Part shown: positions 55,863 through 64,000 of the stretch, one piece after another
How positions within the stretch are numbered: position 1 is the stretch's first letter
How the letters are laid out: each line of letters begins with the position of its first letter
Assembly: GCA_030734395.1 (NCBI GenBank)
Contig: JAUZTG010000020.1
Coordinates: 1 to 64,000 of the forward strand
Direction of reading: 5' to 3'
Length of the DNA stretch: 64,000 nt
Origin: Sarocladium kiliense
Lineage: Eukaryota; Ascomycota; Sordariomycetes; Hypocreales; Sarocladiaceae
Notes under the pieces: model-generated
Databases searched by the model: none
What the model saw: only the letters and a program-made list of their open reading frames with translations
Told to the model about the DNA's origin: nothing
Translations under genes and position numbers: made by a program

Positions 55863-55991
55863 TGCTTGTCCAGGGAATTGAACCCTGACCCCTTGCTTGG
55901 AAGGCAAGGATCCTAACCTGAAGAGGCTGTTAGTGATGAGTTCGGTGGACGAGGCTTGAGAGTGGTAGTCGTACCATTAGACCAAACAAGC
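55863..55991 (-). tRNA. tRNA-Gly(UCC), interrupted between D arm and anticodon arm
   Basis: Reading leftwards from 55991, the 5' strand GCTTGTT pairs with GACAAGC (55870-55864), forming a 7-bp acceptor stem with one G-U; A55863 is the discriminator. The A box TGGTCTAATGG and B box GGTTCAATTCC match Pol III promoter consensus. The T arm is CAGGG/CCCTG. The anticodon arm is CTTGC-CTTCCAA-GCAAG with anticodon UCC. About 57 nt stand between the D arm (ending GAC) and this anticodon arm, and the usual 37/38 intron site is not used. T4 and T5 runs follow within 30 bases, as Pol III terminators. It is either an intron at an unusual site or an insertion. Confidence 0.75.
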
Positions 55992-57503
55992 TGAAGACTA
56001 TGACCCACAATTGCTTAGACATGTATATATACGCTTGATCCTACGAATTCCCATGCATTTGATGATCTTCTCAACGTCAACAACGACTGCTCATATACAT
56101 CCTTCCTTCGAAGATCGATCTTTGTGCAGGGACGGCTGGGTAGAGGAACGCCCCAAGAGCCATAGTCCGCAGCGGCGCTAATCATGCCATATACCGCCAA
56201 TAACACACGGCATGGCAGACGACCTTACGTGTCAAATATCGTTTCTATGTGCTAGTACGCGGTTATCCTGCTGAGTCGCTATGGCTAAGGCGTTGACGTA
56301 TCATTTGCTGAGTATCATTTTTCTTTCGCCTAGAAGCCGACCGATATCATAGAATGCTATGCATATTGCGTACGTGATGGTCTGCAAACACTCTTTTGAC
56401 CCTTGCGTGGTGTGAGGTGAGGACGACCACCTTGCACAGCCAACAATGCCCCTACGCCCTTCTCGGGGATAATAGATATCTGGTGATGAGCTCTACAGTA
56501 CGGTGGTCAATATTCCTGAGGCTACCTTTGCTGCCTGGAAACCGATATCACGAGCTTCGAATGTGGCAACCTGCTCGGCGACTCCCCAATGGAACCCCAG
56601 AATCATTATGGAAGCTTTCAATCGTTCCTTGCAGATAGGTAGAGAGTCTTACACGCATTGACCCGGTCTAGCCGAGAGACCCGGGTCCATCACTTGCCTT
56701 TCTTGGATCGTCCGCCGAGGCCCTACGGCTTGTGCCGGATCCGCGGATGGCAACAGTCTGATCAACTGCACATAGGGCGATCCATCAAAGTTGATGCTTA
56801 CTTTCTGGCTTATCAGAAAGACGGCTATGACTACCACCCGAGGAGTAGAATGTGTCCAGACTCCACGGCGTCGTTCGACCCTCCAAACATTCTGGAAGCT
56901 TGCGTCGATGGACGCTCGTTGTTGGAGCCCCGGCACCAAGGGCTTCGCTTATCAGCCATGGTATCAGGCTGTTGGTTCAGCTTTTTTGTAAATAGTCCCC
57001 CAAGTAACAGCTGTTGCCAAGATGTTGCACCAGTATTGGGCTGGTCTAGACTGACTGTGCCACGCGAGGGCATTCGGCTTTATTCCAATATTTCAGCGCG
57101 CGAAGCCAACACATGTCGATCATGGTGACCTAGATGGGGCCCATGAACAAAATCAAGGTCCATTCCCGAACGAGTGTACAGTAACGCAAGGGAACATGAG
57201 CCCACAAACGTGTTGAAATATCTACGGTCTACTTGCTGTGCCGCGGCAGTACAGTCGAACCGCGAAAACATGATTCTAGAACCTGGTAACCTGAGGCGTA
57301 GCTTTGTTCGATAGATAACATTAATCACTATGAGCTCAAATGATCACATCATTGTCATCTGACTTCAGATGTATAAAAGGGTGAAGGAGCCTGGGTTCTG
57401 CCAGACAATTCTTCAGGCAGTCAAGCAACTCAGCACCATAGCAAAAGACTACCGACCCCTTTTCTCTCTCCTTTTGGACACCTGAAGTCCCCTCGTCGCA
57501 ATC
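55992..57503. other. Intergenic region between tRNA-Gly and the secreted protein gene
   Basis: A hairpin with about ten pairs and one bulge lies at 56660-56687. A plus-strand frame from 56658 to 57128 has a protein-like stretch but no good start or family. The last 130 bases contain the TATA box of the next gene. Confidence 0.45.
57372..57379 (+). promoter_or_regulatory. TATA box of the Cys-rich secreted protein gene
   Basis: A perfect TATAAAAG stands 125 bases before the final AUG. With transcription starting some 30-60 bases downstream this leaves a 5' UTR of about 65-95 nt. Strong TATA boxes are commoner in regulated than in housekeeping fungal genes. Confidence 0.6.
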
Positions 57504-58319
57504 ATGCTGACGAACATCATCGTCTTGTCTGTCGCATGGCTGACCATGAGCCCAATGGTTCATGCTGTGCCTGTGGACAAAGACAACTTCGTCAATGATC
57601 TCATGGCAAGAGACCGCAACGAATTGGACAACATGTGCTACTCGGAAGACCTGTCACACTGTGGTTCCTTCGAGCCCAGCGACCCGGTCATGAATACCGA
57701 TCTGGAGGATGACGACTACGCGGATGGTGACGCAGGTGCAGGGGAGGATGAGAACGACGACGCTGACGATGATGCCCCCTGCGATGTAGAGATTAGCGAT
57801 GAGGGTGAACTCGAAGATTCAACGCCGAACAACAGCTCCTTGACTGAACTTGGAGGACTGGAGCGACGCGGTTGGAACGAGAAGAACAAGTTTGGGTTCT
57901 ACCTCAAGACCTGGTCCTGGACCAACTGCGCTTTCGTTTGCGAGACAATCTCAGGAGAGAGAGTCGCGCGCCGTGACCACTGCCACGAGTCAGCCTGCGA
58001 CGATCAGACGTTGATGAAAGGCTGGGATGTTGGCAAAGGACTATGCAACAAGGCCTTCACAGCGTGCAAGAAGAACGGCAACCGCTGGAATTTGAAGATC
58101 AAGGGTAACGGGAGAAATGGACAGTGCTCGAGTCCGATGAGTATCACCTACCCCAGGAACAGGAGCTGGCAGGGGAAGAAGTACGGAAGCCTTCATGACC
58201 GTGGGAAGAATGACAAGAAGGTTGGCACTTGCTGGGTGGAGAGGAAGAATCTTTATGTCAAGAGATGCGGACCTTATCCATACACGATGCAGTCTGTGGT
58301 CTGGTGCAGGTGGACTTGA
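57504..58319 (+). CDS. Secreted pro-protein with acidic pro-region and basic Cys-rich mature domain
   Basis: A single exon of 271 residues. Residues 1-21 form a signal peptide (LSVAWLTMSPMVHA before VPVD). Residues 22-120 are very acidic (runs such as EDENDDADDD) and include three Cys and an NNSS sequon. A dibasic ERR site at 121-122 fits Kex2 cleavage. The predicted mature chain (123-271, about 149 residues) is strongly basic, with ten Cys, six or more Trp and many Lys/Arg. That is the layout of fungal secreted antimicrobial, killer or effector pro-proteins, where an acidic pro-part masks a basic domain; no known family is recognised, so this is inference from layout. The nearest upstream gene is the tRNA-Gly. 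Confidence 0.8.
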   Translation: MLTNIIVLSVAWLTMSPMVHAVPVDKDNFVNDLMARDRNELDNMCYSEDLSHCGSFEPSDPVMNTDLEDDDYADGDAGAGEDENDDADDDAPCDVEISDEGELEDSTPNNSSLTELGGLERRGWNEKNKFGFYLKTWSWTNCAFVCETISGERVARRDHCHESACDDQTLMKGWDVGKGLCNKAFTACKKNGNRWNLKIKGNGRNGQCSSPMSITYPRNRSWQGKKYGSLHDRGKNDKKVGTCWVERKNLYVKRCGPYPYTMQSVVWCRWT

Positions 58320-59437
58320 GCACAGCGGCTTGTGTGACAAGAACCACGATCCTCTGAATATCAGGGTCTTGTGAAGAGCTTGAGCCAGTGCTACCGAACA
58401 CATGGGCAGAAATAAATGAAGAGAATGGAAGTGTGAACGACCATCAGCACAGCATACGTCGGGTGCTGACGCTACACTGGGTTCCCCATGTACACAGATC
58501 AAATAAATCAAATCACTCCCCCCTCTCCTTCATGGCCAGTATGTTGACCTAACCTCCATGGCCGAACACTTCTCGTCCATTTCTTTTGGCAATAGAAAAG
58601 GATAGTACATGTTCCCCAGAACGAAGAAGGTCAGCTATCCAGATGCAACGGGGCTCGCACCAGCTGACTGCAAAACTTGGGTCTACAACTAGGTCGGGGA
58701 TCTTGTCCGCATTCTCGACTCATGAGACACCTCAGGCCCCTTCTCTGGTTCGCACAGAACAGTCATGGGATCGTCGGTGGTTACCTCGAGCGGAACTTGA
58801 CAATCCGAAGACTTCGTGTGGAGCACGACGGATGATTGAACGCACGCAGACGAATCAACCCATTCAGTCCCATTCTCATTTATGTACTTTGTATGTGCCA
58901 ACAGATAAATTACGAGGTGGCTCATGCTGTGAAATCACTGAGAACCCCGTACTCAAAAAACGTTGCCAACATGATCTTGTCTTATGTTCAACCCGGAGGA
59001 AGAAATCCGGCTCAAGATCAGTCCGCTGGGGGAGGCTGACCGAGCATGGCAAAAGACTGCAACATCACAGAAGCAATTACGGCGGACAGTTCTACAAACC
59101 TACCTTCATTTCACCGCGCGTCCTCATCAACACAAAGACAGCGTCCTTATGCAGACGCGCGCGTATTTGCACCGACTGGCCAATGGCTTAGCCAGGGGTG
59201 GAAGAAGTTGCCCTGACTGAGCGAGACTAAGATGCGACCCGTCCAGCCTCTGATGGTCGACAGCGCACGTGATCCACCGCACGTGATTTTTGGGTCCACC
59301 CAAGCCCTAATCCGCGGCAGGTGCGGTTCCACTAGTCCAGCAAAATTGCCTTGAGCCTTCCGCCAGTCTTGAATCTCTCCATCTCGAAGGCATCAATTAA
59401 ATCGAGGACACGGCAACGACCGAAACAGTTGCCCATC
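58320..59437. other. Intergenic region upstream of the ribosomal protein S18 gene
   Basis: No coding region is accepted. The 3' end contains paired CACGTG sites and the S18 promoter. Confidence 0.55.
59266..59285 (+). promoter_or_regulatory. Two CACGTGAT sites upstream of RPS18
   Basis: CACGTG occurs at 59266-59271 and 59280-59285, each followed by AT and 14 bases apart. They lie about 150-170 bases before the RPS18 start codon. CACGTG is the core of bHLH factors such as Cbf1, and such sites are found in ribosomal protein promoters of filamentous ascomycetes (from memory). Confidence 0.5.
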
Positions 59438-60144
59438 ATGTCTCTCGTCTCGGGTGAGAAGACGAACTTCCAGTTCGTAAGTCATCTCCCATTGCCCTTT
59501 TTCCAGCCAGCCACCGATTCGACGTCGAACACTCCGACCGAAGCGCTTTTGCACATTTTCTTCGCCCTCGATCGACGACGACCAAAGGGGTCTTGGCTGG
59601 AGGATGCACATATTCACATGGGACCTGGGCTGACCACGAGTAGATCCTGCGTCTTCTGAACACCAACGTCGATGGCAAGCAGAAGGTTATGTACGCCTTG
59701 ACCAAGATCAAGGGTGTCGGCCGCCGTTACTCCAACTTGGTCTGCAAGAAGGCCGATGTCGATCTCAACAAGCGGTACGCGAACCCGATGAGATGAGGAG
59801 AGGATCAGAAGATAATGGACAATGTACTAACGAATGTCCACAGTGCTGGTGAGCTCACCTCTGAAGAGCTCGAGCGTATCGTCACCATCATGCAGAACCC
59901 TACCCAGTACAAGATCCCCGCCTGGTTCCTGAACAGGCAGCGCGACATTGTCGACGGCAAGGACTCCCAGATCCTCGCCAACGGTGTCGACTCCAAGCTC
60001 CGTGACGATCTCGAGCGCCTGAAGAAGATCCGCGCTCACCGTGGTCTCCGTCACTACTGGGGTCTCCGTGTCCGCGGTCAGCACACCAAGACCACCGGTC
60101 GCCGTGGCAGGACTGTCGGTGTCTCCAAGAAGAAGGGTGGCTAA
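59438..60144 (+). CDS. RPS18: 40S ribosomal protein S18 (uS13)
   Basis: Exons 59438-59476, 59644-59774 and 59844-60144 encode 156 residues, the usual length for filamentous fungi. The sequence shows [30 protein letters not shown] (helix-hairpin-helix contact with rRNA), then [20 protein letters not shown] and a basic [15 protein letters not shown] tail. The protein sits in the head of the 40S subunit and touches the tRNA and 60S bridge. The first intron, 167 nt and after only 13 codons, is longer than most here, as is common in ribosomal protein genes; I find no C/D or H/ACA snoRNA boxes in it. The gene converges on the ribosome maturation factor Sdo1. Confidence 0.97.
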
Positions 60145-60422
60145 ACGTAACGCCCAATTACGAATGCATGAGAGGCAGGGGCGAGGAAGATGTTTCTGGT
60201 ACCACGGGGTGGACAAGGCGCGTGACGGCTGGGTTCTCCATTTTCCTGAGCATTTTCACGGGATCGCTTTGCGACTCGCACGGCTGTACTCTAGGACAGA
60301 GTCATTGAGTCACAAAAAGGATTCTAAAACATATTGCAGTCTCCCAAGCTTGTGCATGTCACTTGATATATCATCGTTCCGTCAAACTTTCATTCTTCTA
60401 TGAAGGGTATAATGCGTCATCA

Positions 60423-61352
60423 TTAGTCTTCGTGCGTGACAGCCATGTCTAGAACCTCTACCCGTCCTTGACCCTTAGTCTCGTTGCTGATAAAATCAGA
60501 CAACGGTTTGAAAGCTCCTGGCTCCACGAAACCTGTGACCTCCCATTCAGAGCCCATGACGTCCTGGTTCTCGACCTGTTCGACATAGCTCAATATTCTG
60601 TCCTTGACCGTGCCCGGTGCCTTCTGTTCCCCCTCATCATCCTTGCCTGCCTTGGCTGCAGGTCCCTTCACAGCCTGTTTCAGGACATTTGTAGAGCAAG
60701 TCACACGCAACTTCATCCGGGCCCGTGCCACAGGGATGGGCTGATGGGCAATCAAGGCCTTCATGGCCTCGAGAGCTTGACTCTTCGCACTCTTGGTTGT
60801 CACGACGCCGGTCCACATGTGTTCCTTTGCGCGAGGCTTTGCTTCGCCGTCATCGCCAGTAGCCGGCGTACCAGTGCCACTTGCGGGGGCGCTGGGTTTG
60901 TCGTTGGTGTGAGCCTGCGAGCTCAGCATGTCGAGTGCCTTCTCAATCATGCCTGATGTATAGACTCTCTTGGTTCGCGGATCGACAAGCTTGCTCGCCA
61001 CGATACCTATGAGTTCATTGTGTACTCGCTCTAACTGGGCCGCTCTTTCCTTTTCTCCAACTTGTAGCTCTCCTTTCTTTAAAATCTCGAGGACAATGTC
61101 ATCGACGGATTTGCCCTTGCCGAATGCCTTGTCGAGGTCGTCACGGGGTGCTGTCTGGCCCTTTGAGACATTGAGGAAGACGTTTGGGATCTGGAGGACA
61201 TTATCGAGGTCGGTTTCGATGCCGGAGCGCCATTCAAGGACTTTGTTCTTGTAACATGCGATCTCGAAGCGTTTCTTGCCCTTTTTCAGGCGAACAAGTG
61301 AGACGTTTGTCAGCTTGATCTGGTTTGAAGGCTGGTTGATTTGACGTGACAT
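60423..61352 (-). CDS. SDO1: Ribosome maturation protein Sdo1 (SBDS family)
   Basis: A single exon of 309 residues. The N-terminal SBDS domain is clear: TNVSLVRLKKGKKRFEIACY, then SGIETDLDNVLQIPNVFLNV and FGKGKSVDDIVLEILKKGE. The central helical domain and the C-terminal ferredoxin-like domain follow (IPVARARMKLRV, WEVTGFVEPGAF). A Pro/Ala/Gly-rich insert near residues 150-175 and another near 235 make it longer than the yeast protein (250). Sdo1 works with the GTPase Efl1 to release Tif6/eIF6 from late cytoplasmic 60S subunits. The start at 61352 begins MSRQINQP, which agrees with the family N-terminus. The stop lies about 280 bases from that of RPS18. Confidence 0.96.
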   Translation of the reverse strand: MSRQINQPSNQIKLTNVSLVRLKKGKKRFEIACYKNKVLEWRSGIETDLDNVLQIPNVFLNVSKGQTAPRDDLDKAFGKGKSVDDIVLEILKKGELQVGEKERAAQLERVHNELIGIVASKLVDPRTKRVYTSGMIEKALDMLSSQAHTNDKPSAPASGTGTPATGDDGEAKPRAKEHMWTGVVTTKSAKSQALEAMKALIAHQPIPVARARMKLRVTCSTNVLKQAVKGPAAKAGKDDEGEQKAPGTVKDRILSYVEQVENQDVMGSEWEVTGFVEPGAFKPLSDFISNETKGQGRVEVLDMAVTHED

Positions 61353-62375
61353 GATGGGCGAGGAGCGGGACTACGGTGTCCCTTGCCAGTGAGGTGTAGG
61401 ACAATATGAAGAAGAGGTTTCGTTGGCAGAGCTCTGGGTTGCCTTGTTTGTTTGTCTGTCTACTGGGATATACCTGCGGGCGGTGACGGCTTTTTCGCAG
61501 CAACCCCGCCACTATGATTCATATTCTGCCCCGCAGAACACTTCGAGGGTTTTACGTAGTCATCTTTGAATTGAGGACTAGATCAGTATTGTCACATCAT
61601 ATTCAAACATGTCAAGGCAAAAAAAAAAAAGCAAGCGAACCATGAACAAGATAAACGTCCGAGTCGTCGGGAAGAACTTACTAGCTATAGTAAAGAGCCC
61701 CGACAGCCATTCAGCCCGAGGCTGGGTGATAGGCAGTGCAGGGTAGCTGAAAAGCGGGTACAGAGCCCGCGACGGACACCCAAACTGGAAGGACCCAGAT
61801 AGATACAGAACTCGCCCACTGTCGGATGTAACATATGGGTCATACTAACCTCGATAGAACGCATGCGTAGCTCAAAAGTGCCACTGGGATCGAGCTGGTC
61901 TTGGTCCCTAAAGGCCGTGTGAACCGACCGCACCCATGACTCGTGATCGCATTCTCAGAACGGACAGGAGAATGATTTGGCCAAAGCCAGCCAAGGCTGA
62001 AGCCACGGCCAAGAGATAAGTGCTAACAGGAACCGACGGGAAACCCTTGCGATCGCGGTAGCAAGGGCGATCAGGAACAATGCGATTCAGTCAGATGACG
62101 CTTTGTGCCTGGCGTTGTCTGATGCTGAAGCACCCCTGCGGGGAACAGGCCGAGGCGGGAGGCTGGGGCCGGCCAATGATAGCCGCAGGACCACGCGGAC
62201 TGACCTGCTGGCTGCGTTGCTAGGCACCTCGAGCTCCCTGGGTTTCAGGAAGCCTTATTACGTCGCCCTGCGCCCCCTTCCGTCCATCGGCGTAGGCCTT
62301 CCCTCCAACACACACCACTCCTCCCCATACTGCTATCTCTTCCATCATCAATACACCGCTGGTCGTATCATCATC
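61353..62375. other. Divergent promoter region between Sdo1 and carboxypeptidase Y
   Basis: An A-run lies at about 61620-61630. The part from about 62260 to 62375 is C/T-rich leader. The frame open from 62103 into the CPY gene is an upstream extension, not coding. No separate gene is seen. Confidence 0.55.
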
Positions 62376-64000
62376 ATGCGGTTCTCCTCTTCTGCGCTCG
62401 CGCTCAGCGCCGCTGGCTCGGCTGCTGCCTTCCAGGACCAGAAGGTCCTCGGTGGCGACTCGGTCAAGCCTATCATCAACACCGACTTCGGGGCTGATCG
62501 AGCTTCGTGGTTCGGACAGCTCGAGAAGGTCTTCGGCGAAGCCACCGACGAAGTCAAGGCTATCTGGGATGAGGTCGCCATGCTGGCTCCTGATGCCATG
62601 GAGGCTGCGAAGAAGTCGCTGCTCGGCGTTCCGCCCAAGCCTCACACCCGTCGCCCTAACGATAAGTGGGATCACGTTGTCAAGGGTGCCGATGTCCAGA
62701 ACATCTGGATCGAGGGTGAGGATGGCGAGTCCCGTCGCAAGGTCGGCGGCAAGCTCGAGAATTACGACCTGAGGGTCAAGAAGGTCGATCCGTCCAAGCT
62801 CGGCGTCGATGACGTCAAGCAGTACAGTGGCTACCTCGACGATAACGAGAACGACAAGCACCTGTTCTATTGTAAGTAATGTTTCGACATCTTGGACTCG
62901 ACATGAGACTGACCGCAGACTTCAGGGTTCTTCGAGTCTCGTAACGACCCCGAGAATGACCCCGTTGTCCTCTGGCTCAACGGTGGCCCTGGCTGCTCTT
63001 CCCTGACGGGGCTCTTCTTCGAGCTTGGCCCGGCCACCATCAACAAGAAGCTCGAGGTTGTCCAGAACCCCTGGTCCTGGAACCGCAACGCCTCCGTCAT
63101 TTTCCTTGACCAGCCCGTCAACGTCGGCTACTCATACAGCAGCCACTCTGTCAGCGACACCTGGTCAGCTGGCAAGGATGTCTACGCCCTTCTGACCCTC
63201 TTCTTTGAGGAGTTCCCCGAGTATGCTAAGCAGGACTTCCACATTGCTGGCGAATCATATGGCGGACACTACGTGCCCATCTTCTCTGAGGAGATCCTGA
63301 AGCACAAGGATCGCAACATCAACCTCAAGAGTGCTCTTGTCGGCAATGGTCTTACCGACACCTATACCCAGTACGCCTACTACGGCCCCATGGCCTGCGG
63401 TGAGGGTGGTTACCCCGCTGTCCTCGACGAGAGCCAGTGCCAGTCTATCGAGAATGCCGTCCCTCGCTGCCAGTCTCTCATTCAGGGCTGCTACGACAGT
63501 GAGAGCACCTGGAGGTGTCTCCCTGCCAGCATCTACTGCAACAATGCTATCATGAACCCTTACATGCAGACCGGCCAGAACCCCTACGACATCCGTGGTC
63601 CTTGCGAGGACTCTGATAGCCTCTGCTACACTGCTCTTGGTTGGATCTCTGACTGGCTCAACAAGCGCGAGGTTATGGAGGCCCTGGGTGTGGAGGTCGA
63701 CAGCTACGAGAGCTGCAACTTCGACATCAACCGCAACTTTGCCATGAACGGCGACTGGATGAAGCCCATCTACCGTGTCGTGCCCAAGCTTCTCGAGGAG
63801 ATCCCTGTCCTGATCTACGCCGGTGACGCTGACTGGATCTGCAACTGGCTCGGTAACCAGGCTTGGACTGAGGCGCTTGAGTGGCCTGGCAAGAAGGGCT
63901 TCAACAAGGCGGAGCTCAAGTCGCTGAAGCTCGACACCGACTCTGATGAGTACGGCAAGGTCAAGAGCTCCGGCAACTTCACCTTCATGCGCATCTACCA
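62376..64000 (+). CDS. PRC1: Vacuolar carboxypeptidase Y (serine carboxypeptidase, S10), 3' partial
   Basis: Exon 1 is 62376-62871 and exon 2 starts at 62926 and runs off the window; the 54-nt intron has GTAAGT and TTCAG signals. About 523 residues are visible of an expected ~545. A signal peptide ([18 protein letters not shown]) is followed by a propeptide to about residue 150 and the mature start region YSGYLDD. The S10 motifs NGGPGCSS, the nucleophile GESYGG (Ser276) and [14 protein letters not shown] (Asp466) are present; the catalytic His should lie just past the window end. It is a vacuolar enzyme that removes C-terminal residues from peptides. The Met at 62376 is preferred over the open frame upstream because it opens the signal peptide. 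Confidence 0.95.

Noticed and set aside
56658..57128. A 156-codon plus-strand frame with stretches such as CPDSTASFDPPNILEACVDG
   Set aside because: Parts look coding and could be a relic of a secreted protein, but the beginning overlaps the hairpin, no signal peptide is present and no family is recognised.
58586..59191. A 201-codon plus-strand ORF before RPS18
   Set aside because: It would need a TTG start and shows random, Arg/Ser/Thr-rich composition with no domain.
59477..59643. A snoRNA hosted in the first RPS18 intron
   Set aside because: The intron is long enough, but no C box, paired D box or ACA motif at the right spacing is visible.
4878..64000. Transposons, CRISPR arrays or bacterial-type operons in the window
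   Set aside because: No transposase or reverse transcriptase motifs, long terminal repeats or spaced direct repeats were seen by eye, and the genome is clearly fungal. Short or very old elements could be missed.

Overview
The window is nuclear DNA of a filamentous ascomycete (Pezizomycotina). Genes are split by short introns (mostly 51-62 nt, with GTRNGT donors, CTAAC/CTGAC branch sites and YAG acceptors). Start codons follow long CT-rich leaders. The protein families are typical of this group: GH16 glucanase, MNN10/GT34, a sucrose-type transporter, a 4-Cys secreted protein and carboxypeptidase Y. Family flavour points to Dothideomycetes, possibly Mycosphaerellales; that placement is inference.

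Left third (1-18.6 kb), gene-dense and mostly housekeeping: a 5'-truncated ABC-B transporter; a membrane-anchored alpha/beta hydrolase converging on it; a FYVE + zinc finger + RING protein; a tricalbin-like ER-plasma membrane tether; the proteasome beta5 subunit; and the mitochondrial tRNA threonylcarbamoyltransferase Qri7, which converges on beta5.

18.6-33.8 kb: a 3.9 kb stretch without convincing genes, then a DUF6594-like membrane protein with possible older exons upstream, a 984-residue single-pass membrane protein on the minus strand, and the MNN10-type mannosyltransferase with an unusually long first intron.

33.8-48.1 kb: a long CT-rich spacer leads to a secreted GH16 glucanase and a small secreted cysteine protein. 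A sucrose/proton symporter follows on the minus strand. Next to it is a decayed patch (43.06-45.3 kb) with the C-terminal remnant of an AAA+ ATPase and a divergent pseudogene carrying two stops and at least three frame changes, then a candidate Pol III RNA. A polytopic membrane protein with an AT-hook-like tail ends this section.

48.1-64 kb: sparse DNA holding a (CA)15 microsatellite, a small intracellular hypothetical protein, a tRNA-Gly(UCC) gene interrupted at an unusual place, and a TATA-driven secreted protein with an acidic pro-region and a basic, 10-Cys mature region. Housekeeping genes return at the end: ribosomal protein S18, the convergent Sdo1/SBDS ribosome-maturation factor, and vacuolar carboxypeptidase Y, cut by the window edge.

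Functional themes are cytosolic translation and ribosome maturation (RPS18, Sdo1), mitochondrial tRNA modification (Qri7), protein turnover and endosome/vacuole traffic (beta5, FYVE-RING, CPY), cell surface work (MNN10, GH16, secreted proteins) and transport. I see no gene cluster acting as one pathway and no clear new system. The best leads are the interrupted tRNA-Gly, the structured Pol III-like element, the AAA/WD-type relic patch, and the Kex2-type secreted protein.
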